Positions 6,199-14,024 of a DNA stretch of 15,568 nt are shown here, piece by piece (position 1 is the first letter of the stretch; each line of letters opens with the position of its first letter). Origin of the DNA: Candidatus Omnitrophota bacterium (GTDB lineage Bacteria; Omnitrophota; Gorgyraeia; 2-01-FULL-45-10); the NCBI GenBank assembly GCA_030691985.1, contig JAUYDB010000073.1, forward strand, positions 1-15,568. Reading direction: 5' to 3'. The translations under genes and the position numbers were made by a program. Under the pieces are notes generated by a model. That model had not been told where the DNA came from. It ran no database searches and saw nothing but the letters and a program-made list of their open reading frames with translations.

Positions 6199-7520
6199 TC
6201 GGCGCCTTCGCCGCTTTGCTCGATACTTCCGGCGGATCTTTTTCTCGAGATCACCCTCTTGAGCTTCGTATGCTTCAAGACGCCCTCTTTCGTATCTTTG
6301 ACGTTAAGCTTTTCGAAAAGAAAAATAAACTTTTCCTCGACCTCGCGCGCTATCGCGCCGCGGACGTCTGCCGGAAGCGTCATGATATCTTTCTTAAAAG
6401 GCCCGAGGGCTTTCTTTCTGGCGCTGTATATAAATTGCTCGTCCGTCTGGCCGCTCTTCCTTTCCGAAACCATGTTCTGGTTGATCCATAGATACATCTT
6501 ATCCTTCAGTTCTTTCGGAAAATAACGGCTCTCATACACCATGTTCTGGAATTCTGTCGCCAGGTGGACTTCCGCGGTTTCGCATTCCGGGAATTTGCCG
6601 AAGGCGCTCATCGGGAGCGTTGAGGCGCCGTGCTGCACCGCGCCCGCGAGGCCATACTCCTCGCGCGCCATTCTGGAAAGGGCCTTCAGCGTATCGAAGT
6701 CAAGTTTCGCGTCCGCGATAGTCCCGTCCGGCATAACGAACCCGCCGTGCGAAGTGCCTGTCTGGACGCTTATCTTGCTTATGCCGAGCCGCCCCTTTCG
6801 CAGGCGCTCTTTATGCCCTTCCATAAACGCCCTCAGGTCTTCGGGCGTCGAATTCTTGTGCCCAACCTCGCCTATCTCCCCGCCGACGGAAATCTCCATG
6901 CCGCGCGGCTGGTTCCGGCGTATGAAATTGGTCAGCTTCGCGCAAACCTCATAATTCAGCTCCTGTTGTTTCTTTATAGTCCCTTTCGATAAGTCCACAA
7001 GCGTTGATGAATCGATGTCTATATTGTAAAATCCGCCTTCGATGGCATTGATTATGACGCACTTCAGGCTGTCCAGCTCCTTTTCAGGATCCTCTTTATA
7101 TTTCTTCTCGCTCACCTGGAAGTGGTCTCCCTGGATGAAGACCGGCCCTGTCCAGCCTTCTTTCAGCGCTGCCGCAAGGCATGCGGCGGAATATTCCACC
7201 GGCGGCTGATTCGTATATCCCATTTCGGATTTGGCTATCTCAAAAATAAAGGCGCCGGCTTCTATCTTCTTCGCGACCCTGAAGATCGCCTTAGCCAGGT
7301 CATAAGTCATGGCCCGTAAATTTATGGCCGGCGTCGAGAAATTGGGCGGGACCTCCCCCCTGCCGCGCGCCACATAAAAATCATTTATGCTCGCGAGATA
7401 TATGCCTTTTTTATACGCAAGCCGCGTTATCTTCTTTGCCAGCTTATTCTTATCATCCATGTTGTCAGTCAGGACGAGGTCAAGAACTACCCTGTCCATG
7501 TCAAGCGGTCGTCTTCCCAT
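6195..7520 (-). CDS. Class II (zinc) fructose-bisphosphate aldolase, long divergent form
   Basis: A 441-residue TIM-barrel class II aldolase, expected to split fructose-1,6-bisphosphate into DHAP and glyceraldehyde-3-phosphate, or the reverse in gluconeogenesis. All recognisable metal and catalytic residues are present: D132 and zinc ligand H133 in QGDHFQ, a Glu in GGEIGE at 213-218, H258 in TGTSHGGF, and H297 in VQHGASTLP. These correspond in order to Asp109, His110, Glu174, His226 and His264 of E. coli FbaA. It is about 80-130 residues longer than typical members, through spacing inside the barrel and a lysine-rich C-terminal tail. Tagatose-bisphosphate or another ketose substrate cannot be excluded. 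The start is the ATG at 7520, with AAAGGAGA about 11 bases upstream. It is the last gene of the long minus-strand run and its stop overlaps the convergent permease gene. Confidence 0.85.
   Translation of the reverse strand: MGRRPLDMDRVVLDLVLTDNMDDKNKLAKKITRLAYKKGIYLASINDFYVARGRGEVPPNFSTPAINLRAMTYDLAKAIFRVAKKIEAGAFIFEIAKSEMGYTNQPPVEYSAACLAAALKEGWTGPVFIQGDHFQVSEKKYKEDPEKELDSLKCVIINAIEGGFYNIDIDSSTLVDLSKGTIKKQQELNYEVCAKLTNFIRRNQPRGMEISVGGEIGEVGHKNSTPEDLRAFMEGHKERLRKGRLGISKISVQTGTSHGGFVMPDGTIADAKLDFDTLKALSRMAREEYGLAGAVQHGASTLPMSAFGKFPECETAEVHLATEFQNMVYESRYFPKELKDKMYLWINQNMVSERKSGQTDEQFIYSARKKALGPFKKDIMTLPADVRGAIAREVEEKFIFLFEKLNVKDTKEGVLKHTKLKRVISRKRSAGSIEQSGEGAD
6200..6213 (-). terminator. Weak candidate terminator hairpin at the end of the aldolase gene
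   Basis: CGGCG and CGCCG form a five-pair stem with a four-base loop over the last aldolase codons. On the minus strand it is followed by a moderately T-rich stretch (AAGTTCTTTTGTTT). The stem is short and overlaps coding sequence, so this is only a possibility. Confidence 0.22.
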
Positions 7521-7556
7521 CTTAAGTCGACTCTCCTTTCTATACGTTTAAAATGA

Positions 7557-8813
7557 TTACGTCCCCATCTCCCAGCTTTCTAAGTACTTCTTTTGTTCGG
7601 CGGTCAAAGAGTCTATCTTTACGCCGAGAGATTCAAGTTTCAGCCTGGCTATGTTTCTGTCTATGAACTCAGGGACCCTGTAAACTTTTTTATCTAATTT
7701 TTTGTAATTCTTCGCGACGTATTCGGCGGCAAGCGCCTGATTGGCAAAACTCATGTCCATGACGCTCGCCGGATGGCCTTCGGCCGCGGCCAGGTTCACA
7801 AGCCTGCCCTCGCCCAGGAGGTTTATCCGCTTTCCGGATCTAAGCGTATACTCGTCCACGAACTCTCTTATCCGGCGCTTCTTCTTTGACATCCTCTCAA
7901 GCGCCGGTATGTCTATCTCGACATTGAAATGGCCCGAGTTCGCTATGATTGCGCCGTTCTTCATCACCTCAAAATGCTCTTTCCTTAATACGCTGATATC
8001 GCCTGTGAGCGTTACAACGATATCCGCTCCCCTGCAGGCGTCTTTTACCGGCATTACATTATATCCGTCCATTACGGCCTCAAGGGCCTTTAAAGGATCT
8101 GCCTCGACTATCGTTACGTTTGAGCCCATCCCCCGCGCGCGCATCGCGACACCCCTGCCGCACCATCCGTAACCGCACACGACAAAGTTCGCCCCGGCCA
8201 ATAATATGTTTGTTGAGCGCGTTATTCCGTCTACGGTAGACTGGCCGGTGCCGTACCTGTTGTCAAAGAGGTGTTTTGTGTCCGCGTCATTTACCGCTAT
8301 TATAGGATATTTAAGGAGCCCGCTCTTCTCGAGGCTCCTCAGCCTTATTACGCCTGTTGTCGTCTCCTCTGTCCCTCCCAATATATCACCCACAAGGCCA
8401 TTCCTCTCTTTGTGGATGGTCGACACCAGATCCGCCCCGTCATCCATCGTGATGTGCGGCCTATTGTCCAGGACCGCGTTTATGTGGCTGTAATATTTCC
8501 TGTTGTCCTCGCCCTTGACGGCAAACGTGCTTATCCTTAAATCTTTAACTAAGGAAGCGGCAACATCGTCCTGTGTGCTTAAAGGATTCGACGCGCAGAT
8601 AGAAACTTCCGCGCCTCCCGCTTTAAGCGTCAGGGCGAGATTGGCCGTCTCGGTCGTAACATGGAGGCAGCATGCTATCCTCAGTCCTTTGAGCGGCTTA
8701 TCTTTCTCAAAGTCTTTCCGGATGAGCGACAGCACCTTCATGTATTCATTCGCCCATTCGATCCTCAGCTTGCCCTTTTTTGCAAGTCCTAAATTTTTTA
8801 TATCGTATTTCAA
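7557..8813 (-). CDS. ahcY: Adenosylhomocysteinase (S-adenosylhomocysteine hydrolase)
   Basis: A 418-residue cytoplasmic NAD-dependent enzyme that splits S-adenosylhomocysteine into adenosine and homocysteine, removing the product inhibitor of SAM-dependent methyltransferases. Visible marks are the substrate-side motifs HVTTETA at 51-57, MDDGADLVSTIH at 123-134, EETTTGV at 149-155 and the NDADTKHLFDNRYGTGQS region near 175-192. The NAD-binding loop CGYGWCGRG is at 213-221. It is the short form, lacking the insertion found in many bacterial and eukaryotic enzymes, and ends in SWEMGT, as in archaeal and thermophile homologues. The start codon is TTG (8811-8813), supported by GAGGTGA at 8817-8823. 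It follows metK after 22 bases, so the SAM-making and SAH-removing enzymes are likely co-expressed. An inosylhomocysteine hydrolase role, known in some archaea, is an unlikely alternative. Confidence 0.95.
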   Translation of the reverse strand: MKYDIKNLGLAKKGKLRIEWANEYMKVLSLIRKDFEKDKPLKGLRIACCLHVTTETANLALTLKAGGAEVSICASNPLSTQDDVAASLVKDLRISTFAVKGEDNRKYYSHINAVLDNRPHITMDDGADLVSTIHKERNGLVGDILGGTEETTTGVIRLRSLEKSGLLKYPIIAVNDADTKHLFDNRYGTGQSTVDGITRSTNILLAGANFVVCGYGWCGRGVAMRARGMGSNVTIVEADPLKALEAVMDGYNVMPVKDACRGADIVVTLTGDISVLRKEHFEVMKNGAIIANSGHFNVEIDIPALERMSKKKRRIREFVDEYTLRSGKRINLLGEGRLVNLAAAEGHPASVMDMSFANQALAAEYVAKNYKKLDKKVYRVPEFIDRNIARLKLESLGVKIDSLTAEQKKYLESWEMGT

Positions 8814-8816
8814 AGT

Positions 8817-8823
8817 TCACCTC
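8817..8823 (-). promoter_or_regulatory. Shine-Dalgarno that sets the TTG start of ahcY
   Basis: On the minus strand GAGGTGA is followed by two bases and then TTG, placing the GAGG core five bases from the start. No ATG lies in frame near the conserved N-terminus, so TTG is the best start. Confidence 0.7.
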
Positions 8824-8835
8824 ATCTTTTTGGCT

Positions 8836-10008
8836 CTACTTCACGTACTTCTTAATCTCTCTCGCCACATCGGTTTTTTCCCACGTGAAGCCGTCGCCTT
8901 CCCTGCCGAAATGGCCGTAGCTCGCGGTTCGCGTGAATCTTTTACCGTCAGATTCGCGTAGTTTCAATGTCGCGATTATGCCATGCGGCGTAAGTTCAAA
9001 ATGGTCGCTGATGATCCTGGCCATCTTCTCTTCGCTCACCTTGCCCGTTCCGTATGTATTGATCATCATGGAGACCGGCTCCGCGCGGCCTATCACATAA
9101 GCCAGCTGTATCAATACCTTATCGGCAATGCCGGCCGCTACAAGGTTCTTCGCTATGTACCTTCCCATATAGGCGGCCGAGCGGTCCACCTTTGTGGGGT
9201 CTTTGCCTGAAAACGCGCCGCCGCCGTGCGATACCGTGCCGCCGTATGTATCAACTATGATCTTGCGGCCGGTCATGCCTGTATCCGACTGCGGCCCGCC
9301 GATCACGAACTTGCCGGTCTGGTTGATATAATACTTTGTCTCGCGGTCGATGTAATTTTTCAGGACCGGCTTCGCTACTTTGTCAATGATCTCCTGCCTG
9401 GCGTTTTCGGAAAGCGCGTCAGTCTTCTTGTCAACAACCTCTTCGGTATGCTGGGACGCGAGCACCACTGACGTAACCCGCGCCGGCTTTCCGTCGTGAT
9501 ATTCGACTGTGACCTGCGATTTGCCGTCAGGCCCCAGGTATCCTATAGAGCCCTTCTTCCTGACTTCCGAAAGCCTCATGCACAGTTTGTGCGCGAGCAT
9601 TATGGGAAGAGGCATGAGTTCGGGCGTTTCCCTGCACGCGTACCCTATCATCATTCCCTGGTCTCCGGCCCCGCCCTTGTCAACGCCCAGCGCTATATCG
9701 GGCGATTGCGTGTGTATGGCGTTAAGTATGGCGCAGTTATGGTAGTCAAAACCGTACTTTGAATGCGTATACCCTATATCTTTTAAAAGATTTCTGCACA
9801 GTTTATGAATATCCACATAGGCGGTCGTCGTTATCTCTCCGCCTATTATTATGAGGCCCATAGTGACATAGGTCTCGCAGGCAACCCTGCCCGCGGGGTC
9901 CTGCCTCAAGACCTCGTCAAGCACCGCGTCAGAAACCTGATCGCATACTTTATCGGGGTGCCCTTCCGTAACGCTTTCCGACGTGAACAGATATTTATTC
10001 TTCGTCAT
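8836..10008 (-). CDS. metK: S-adenosylmethionine synthetase
   Basis: A 390-residue methionine adenosyltransferase, making SAM from methionine and ATP, with Mg2+ and K+ required in the family and function as a homotetramer. The N-terminal signature ESVTEGHPDKVCDQVSDAVL is at 11-30. The GAGDQG motif is at 113-118, and the phosphate-binding loop GGGAFSGKDPTKVDRSA at 262-278. Length and motif spacing are standard. The start is the ATG at 10006-10008; an upstream start at 10041 adds only basic residues. AAGGAG lies about ten bases upstream with a second GAGG nearer. The first 14 bases overlap the end of the nucleotidyltransferase gene in another frame, suggesting coupled translation. ahcY follows. 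No SAM or SAH riboswitch fits in the adjoining gaps. Confidence 0.97.
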   Translation of the reverse strand: MTKNKYLFTSESVTEGHPDKVCDQVSDAVLDEVLRQDPAGRVACETYVTMGLIIIGGEITTTAYVDIHKLCRNLLKDIGYTHSKYGFDYHNCAILNAIHTQSPDIALGVDKGGAGDQGMMIGYACRETPELMPLPIMLAHKLCMRLSEVRKKGSIGYLGPDGKSQVTVEYHDGKPARVTSVVLASQHTEEVVDKKTDALSENARQEIIDKVAKPVLKNYIDRETKYYINQTGKFVIGGPQSDTGMTGRKIIVDTYGGTVSHGGGAFSGKDPTKVDRSAAYMGRYIAKNLVAAGIADKVLIQLAYVIGRAEPVSMMINTYGTGKVSEEKMARIISDHFELTPHGIIATLKLRESDGKRFTRTASYGHFGREGDGFTWEKTDVAREIKKYVK

Positions 10009-10759
10009 TTTCCTCTCTCTCCTTTTTTTGATATGCGGCATCCGCCTTTTTATAGGATTCGTTTGTTCCTATATCGCACCAATCCTCAAGAAACACAAAA
10101 CCGTAAACCCTGTCTCTTTTGGCGAGCCAGCTTATATAATTGCCGGGCGCGTCCAAATTATTCTGTATTTTAACATAATCCCCGATAAATGAAAGTTTTT
10201 CTTTCGGAAAATAATAGACGCCTGTCGATATAAGCGTGGATTTAGGCGCCGGCGGCTTCTCTTTGAACTCCACGACCCTTGAGGCCTCATCAATCTTTAC
10301 GACCCCGAAATTACCGGCCTCTTCAAGGCTGCCTATGTCGTGCAGCGCGACCGTTACGCCGTCGGGCCTGTCTTCGGCGAATTTGATAAACTTATCGAGT
10401 TCAAAGTCAAACAGGTTGTCCCCCGCTATCACCAGAAGGTCCTCAGATTTTCCCCCTTTTTTTATGGCGAGTTCCATGTCCCTGACAGCGCCAAGCCGCG
10501 TCTCGTTAGAGACAGAACCGTCGTTTATCAGGGAAATCCTGTCTTTATATCGGGACCCTTTCCGCCACCGGAGAAAAGAGCGGAAGTGCTTGGCGTTTAC
10601 GATAACGCTTATTGAACCGGCGTCTTCAACCCTTACGATCTTGTCTATTACCCTGTCGATTATCTTTCGGCCGCCTATCGCGAGGAGAGACTTGGATGTA
10701 TTAAGCGTTAATGGCCGCAGCCGCACGGCGTATCCTGCCGCGAGGATCAGGATTCTCAA
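9995..10759 (-). CDS. Sugar-phosphate nucleotidyltransferase (RmlA/GlmU/ManC superfamily)
   Basis: A 254-residue Rossmann-like NTP transferase that would join a sugar 1-phosphate to a nucleotide, giving an NDP-sugar for envelope polysaccharide or glycogen synthesis. The nucleotide-binding signature is ILAAGYAVRLRPLT at 5-18 with K23 following; the usual G-T-R is replaced by A-V-R. AGDNLF at 112-117 carries the metal-binding Asp. VVEFKEKP at 162-169 and DIGTNESY at 229-236 are typical of thymidylyl- and guanylyltransferase-like members. There is no C-terminal left-handed beta-helix, so it has no acetyltransferase half. The start is TTG at 10757-10759, overlapping the preceding PGI/PMI stop as TTGA, with AGGAG at 10771-10775. 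Position directly after PGI/PMI suggests hexose-phosphate supply for nucleotide sugars; the exact sugar and nucleotide are unknown. Confidence 0.87.
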   Translation of the reverse strand: MRILILAAGYAVRLRPLTLNTSKSLLAIGGRKIIDRVIDKIVRVEDAGSISVIVNAKHFRSFLRWRKGSRYKDRISLINDGSVSNETRLGAVRDMELAIKKGGKSEDLLVIAGDNLFDFELDKFIKFAEDRPDGVTVALHDIGSLEEAGNFGVVKIDEASRVVEFKEKPPAPKSTLISTGVYYFPKEKLSFIGDYVKIQNNLDAPGNYISWLAKRDRVYGFVFLEDWCDIGTNESYKKADAAYQKKEREENDEE

Positions 10760-11826
10760 GCTTTAGATAACTCCTCTTTAAGGTATGTGACCCTGTCGAC
10801 AGGCGTGGGATCTTCCCTGTTCAATAAACTAAGGTAGAAACTTACAAAATCCCCTATATAGACGAGGGAAAACATCCTGGCAAGAAGGCCTGTCCCTGAA
10901 GAACGCGCCTCGATGACTTTTACCTTTCCATGCTCCAATATCTTCTTCGTTATATCCATGCGCCTGGAATTTCTCGGATGGTCTCCGGAGTCCCTCAGGA
11001 TTACCACTACGAAGTTCTTTAAAACCTCTTTCGGATTCTGCCAGCCCACTATCTCGTTATGGTTCATCTCGGGGAATATGTGGCCTGACGAAAGCGTCTT
11101 GGCGTTTTCCGAAAGCTGCCCCCTCCATCTCGTCACAACAGAATCTGTGTGGTCATAGCCCCCATAGATGACCGGAAATTTTTTATAGAGCTCCGCCGCG
11201 ATCTGTTTCGCGAAGTTCTTTGCTTTCGGAACTGCCGGGCCTAAATTTTGATTTCTAATGCTCTTCAAAACCTCTATCGTTTCATCTATATCCCGGGATT
11301 TGTTATTGACCAGCCCTGTCTTTGACAAAACCATCAATAGGGTTAATGATGAATACCCCAGAGCGCACCGCGGCGGAAGGCCCGGGGGTATTATGACAAC
11401 CGGGATATTATCGTTCTCCGCCAGCGCCTTCAGCCTCCCCCCGGAGGTAATGGCTATTACGTTCGCCTTCCTGCGGCGGGCGTCTTTGTAAGCGCTGAGG
11501 GTTTCTTCCGTATTTCCGGAATAGCTTGAGGCGATGACAAGAGAGCGGCTTCCTACAAAATCAGGCAGGGTGTAATTTCTATTCACTATTAAAGGCGCCC
11601 CGGCCTCATCAGCTATGCAGGACCTTATCAGGTCCGCCCCTATCGCCGATCCGCCGAGGCCCGTCGCCACCACGCTCTCATAAGACGACCTGAATGCCTC
11701 CGGCAGCCGGAATCCGGCGCCTATCACCTTCGCATCAGCGCACTGCGCGGGCAATGCCTCGATGAGCCCCAGCATATTGGACTTATCGTACTTTTTTATA
11801 ATCTTCGGGTTATCCAGATTTGTCAT
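10756..11826 (-). CDS. Bifunctional phosphoglucose/phosphomannose isomerase
   Basis: A 356-residue SIS-domain isomerase interconverting glucose-6-P or mannose-6-P with fructose-6-P. Two SIS domains are visible: the first has GLGGSAIGADL at 56-66 and SSYSGNTEETL at 100-110; the second has YGGYDHTDSV near 221-230. Candidate catalytic residues are E240 in RGQLSENAK and H256 in EMNHNEIVGW, with the 16-residue spacing of Glu203 and His219 in the Pyrobaculum PGI/PMI. The C-terminal VTYLKEEL supplies the conserved Lys (K350). This is the archaeal-type enzyme, not classical Pgi. The start is the ATG at 11824-11826, with GAGGTGG about ten bases upstream. The open frame continues to a TTG at 11844, but that codon lies inside the ribosome-binding site. 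It starts four bases after the ptsI stop. Confidence 0.93.
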   Translation of the reverse strand: MTNLDNPKIIKKYDKSNMLGLIEALPAQCADAKVIGAGFRLPEAFRSSYESVVATGLGGSAIGADLIRSCIADEAGAPLIVNRNYTLPDFVGSRSLVIASSYSGNTEETLSAYKDARRRKANVIAITSGGRLKALAENDNIPVVIIPPGLPPRCALGYSSLTLLMVLSKTGLVNNKSRDIDETIEVLKSIRNQNLGPAVPKAKNFAKQIAAELYKKFPVIYGGYDHTDSVVTRWRGQLSENAKTLSSGHIFPEMNHNEIVGWQNPKEVLKNFVVVILRDSGDHPRNSRRMDITKKILEHGKVKVIEARSSGTGLLARMFSLVYIGDFVSFYLSLLNREDPTPVDRVTYLKEELSKA

Positions 11827-11830
11827 ATGT

Positions 11831-13615
11831 CTATTCCACCTCAATTGCGAGATCAGGCACTATTGCCTTGAGCTTCTTCCTCGCGAACCTGTCAACTTCT
11901 TTTCCGGTCGAGAGGGTCATGGCCTCTTGGGCTATCGCCTTCGCCTGATCTGCGGTTACGGCCCTTATTATGCGCTTTATCTCCGGGATCGCTATAGGCG
12001 AGGTGCTGAATTCGTCAAGGCCAAGCCCAAGTAGTATTATCGTCATGATTACATCGCCCGCCATGTCTCCGCACATCCCCACCCAGATGCCGGCGTGATG
12101 GCCGTTTTCTATCACGCCCTTTATGAGCCTCAATACCGCGGGGTGCGTCGGCTCGTAGAGATAAGCGATCTTCTCATTTACCCTGTCAACCGCCAGAGAA
12201 TATTGGATAAGGTCATTTGTGCCTATTGAAAAGAAGTCGACTTCCTTTGCCAGTATGTCGCTCGTGATGGCAGCCGAAGGGACCTCTATCATGGCGCCGA
12301 CTTCCATGTCCGTATCAAACAAAACGGATTCTTTCTTAAGCTCGCTCTTCGCCTCTTCCAATATGACGCTGGCCTGCCTTATCTCCTCGAGCCCGGAGAT
12401 CATGGGATACATGATCTTCAGCCTTCCGTGCGCCGAGGCCCGCAGTATCGCCCTGAGCTGCGTTTTAAATATTTCGGGACGGGCAAGGCAAAATCTTATC
12501 GCCCGCCATCCGAGGAACGGGTTCATCTGCTGCGGCACGTCCAATGGCGACAGGAATTTATCGCCGCCGAGATCGAGCGTCCTTACAATAACGGCATACG
12601 GCTTCATCTTCTTCGCCACGGCTGAATAGGCCTTATACTGCTCCTCCTCTGTCGGAAGATCCTTGCGGTTCATATAAAAGTATTCCGTCCTGTACAGCCC
12701 TATGCCTTCCGCGCCGTGCGCCAATACGGAAGTCACGTCCTCCGGCACTTCTATGTTGGCTACCAATTCTATTCTTTTACCGTCGATCGTAACGCACGGG
12801 AGGTCTTTCAATTCAAGGAGGTGTTTCTCGACCGCCACTAACCGCTCTCTATCCAGCTCGTATTTTTTAAGCGTCTTCGGAGAGGGATTTACGATTACGA
12901 TACCGTGGGTCCCGTCCACTATTATCGTATCTCCTGACTCAACCTTCTTCGTTATGATTTCAAGCCCTACGACGGCGGGTATCTCAAGGGATTTGGCCAT
13001 TATAGCCGTATGCGACGTCCTGCCGCCTATGTCGGTCGCGAAACTGGTCACGTTTTTCTTGTGCATAGTCGCGGTATCCGACGGTGAAAGGTCATACGCC
13101 ACGACAACGGCCTTTTCTTTTAAGTTGCTCAGGATATCCTCTTTGGCGCCTATAAGATTCCTCAAGATCCTCCTGCCAACGTCATTGATATCGCTCGTCC
13201 TCTCCTTAAGATACTCGTCATCCATCTCGGAAAAGACCTTTATGTATTTCCGGAGGACGTCCTGGAAGACATATTCTATGGAAAGCTTCTCTTTTTTAAG
13301 TTTAGATACCACCTCCTCTATTAACATGCTGTCATCGATGACCAATAGATGAGCGCTGAATATCTGGGCGTGCTCGGCGCTCATCTCTTCAGAGATGCGC
13401 CTCTTTATCTCGAGTATCTCATCTTTTGTCTGAATGAGCGCGTCCTTAAAACGCCTTATTTCATTCTGTATATGATCGTCTTTTATGCTGCGCCGCGGGA
13501 TGGTATATTGCTCCCTGCCAAAAAGGAATACCTTTCCGGTAATAATCCCCGGCGCGGCAGGGATGCCTTTTAAGATTATCTCTTTTTTCTTCGTCATCAT
13601 ATGCCTTTCGGTCAT
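11831..13615 (-). CDS. ptsI: Phosphoenolpyruvate-protein phosphotransferase (PTS enzyme I)
   Basis: A 594-residue cytoplasmic enzyme I that autophosphorylates from phosphoenolpyruvate and passes the phosphate to HPr. The N-terminal domain contains the phosphorylated H202 in GGRTSHTAI. The C-terminal PEP-binding barrel has GLYRTEYFYM at 306-315, the FLGWRAIRF segment near 367-375, GTNDLIQYSLAVDR at 465-478 and the active-site C515 in GMCGDMAGD. The usual Glu after CG is Asp here (CGD for CGE), a conservative change. Length is close to the family norm. The start is uncertain among ATGs at 13615, 13600 and 13597: a TAAGG lies near the first, an AAAGG near the other two. It follows ptsH by eight bases and precedes PGI/PMI by four, so all are probably co-transcribed. 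Confidence 0.96.
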   Translation of the reverse strand: MTERHMMTKKKEIILKGIPAAPGIITGKVFLFGREQYTIPRRSIKDDHIQNEIRRFKDALIQTKDEILEIKRRISEEMSAEHAQIFSAHLLVIDDSMLIEEVVSKLKKEKLSIEYVFQDVLRKYIKVFSEMDDEYLKERTSDINDVGRRILRNLIGAKEDILSNLKEKAVVVAYDLSPSDTATMHKKNVTSFATDIGGRTSHTAIMAKSLEIPAVVGLEIITKKVESGDTIIVDGTHGIVIVNPSPKTLKKYELDRERLVAVEKHLLELKDLPCVTIDGKRIELVANIEVPEDVTSVLAHGAEGIGLYRTEYFYMNRKDLPTEEEQYKAYSAVAKKMKPYAVIVRTLDLGGDKFLSPLDVPQQMNPFLGWRAIRFCLARPEIFKTQLRAILRASAHGRLKIMYPMISGLEEIRQASVILEEAKSELKKESVLFDTDMEVGAMIEVPSAAITSDILAKEVDFFSIGTNDLIQYSLAVDRVNEKIAYLYEPTHPAVLRLIKGVIENGHHAGIWVGMCGDMAGDVIMTIILLGLGLDEFSTSPIAIPEIKRIIRAVTADQAKAIAQEAMTLSTGKEVDRFARKKLKAIVPDLAIEVE

Positions 13616-13623
13616 GCGATACC

Positions 13624-13899
13624 TTACATCACAAGATCTTCAATGTCATTCAATAAAAGATGCTCCAATTCCTTCACCGCCTGTTCGGCGTCTTCGCCGT
13701 CCGCAATTATAGATACCCTGGAGCCGGCCCCGGCCTCGAGCATCATTATGCCCATGATAGACTTGCCGTTAACCTTCTGCCTGCCTTTCGAGATCGTTAT
13801 CTCGCAGTTGAATTTATTGGCCATCTGCACAAAAAGCGCGGCCGGCCTCGCGTGAAGCCCCTGTTTGTTTTTTATGACTATGTTTTTCTCTATTAGCAT
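13624..13899 (-). CDS. ptsH: HPr phosphocarrier protein
   Basis: A 91-residue phosphocarrier that takes phosphate from enzyme I and delivers it to EIIA proteins. The catalytic H16 sits in NKQGLHARPAAL. The regulatory S47 lies in NGKSIMGIMML, which closely matches the context recognised by HPr kinase/phosphorylase (HprK) in Firmicutes and some Gram-negatives. Both sites are intact, so the protein can in principle read PEP supply and, through HprK, metabolite or energy state; hprK itself is not in the window. The start is the ATG at 13897-13899, with only a weak GCGG signal upstream. It is separated from yvcK by 125 bases with heptamer arrays and precedes ptsI by eight bases. I see no convincing promoter directly before it. 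Confidence 0.95.
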   Translation of the reverse strand: MLIEKNIVIKNKQGLHARPAALFVQMANKFNCEITISKGRQKVNGKSIMGIMMLEAGAGSRVSIIADGEDAEQAVKELEHLLLNDIEDLVM

Positions 13900-13930
13900 T
13901 TTTTTACCGCATCGTAATAGCCAGTTTAGT

Positions 13931-13951
13931 CACCCGTTATCCGTTGACCGT
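13931..13951 (+). repeat. Heptamer array, core CCGT
   Basis: Three consecutive units end in a constant CCGT: CACCCGT, TATCCGT and TGACCGT. It lies in the 125-base gap between yvcK and ptsH, 11 bases from a second array with a different core. Only three units are present, so alone it would be a weak call; its neighbour and the shared period support it. Confidence 0.6.
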
Positions 13952-13962
13952 GCTAAAGTTTC

Positions 13963-13997
13963 ACGAACACCGAATCACGAACGACGAACAACGAGAT
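13963..13997 (+). repeat. Heptamer array, core CGAA
   Basis: Five consecutive 7-base units: ACGAACA, CCGAATC, ACGAACG, ACGAACA and the decayed ACGAGAT. CGAA is constant in the first four and three bases vary. It lies 27 bases downstream of the yvcK stop in the yvcK-ptsH gap. The total length of 35 bases equals that of the arrays at 250-284 and 2429-2463. Confidence 0.82.
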
Positions 13998-14024
13998 TTG
14001 CCATTACCTCGATTACAATTTTGC

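Noticed and set aside
8814..10041. SAM or SAH riboswitch upstream of metK or ahcY
   Set aside because: metK overlaps the preceding gene and ahcY follows after 22 bases, leaving no room for a known riboswitch fold.
9995..10759. Bifunctional GlmU as the identity of the nucleotidyltransferase
   Set aside because: At 254 residues it has no left-handed beta-helix acetyltransferase domain, and its signature is closer to RmlA/ManC-like enzymes.
12702..13352. 216-codon plus-strand frame antisense to ptsI
   Set aside because: Serine- and leucine-rich composition typical of an antisense shadow; ptsI on the other strand has all family motifs.
13900..14024. Dedicated promoter for ptsHI in the yvcK-ptsH gap
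   Set aside because: No pair of boxes with reasonable match and 16-18 base spacing was found; the gap is mostly heptamer repeat.
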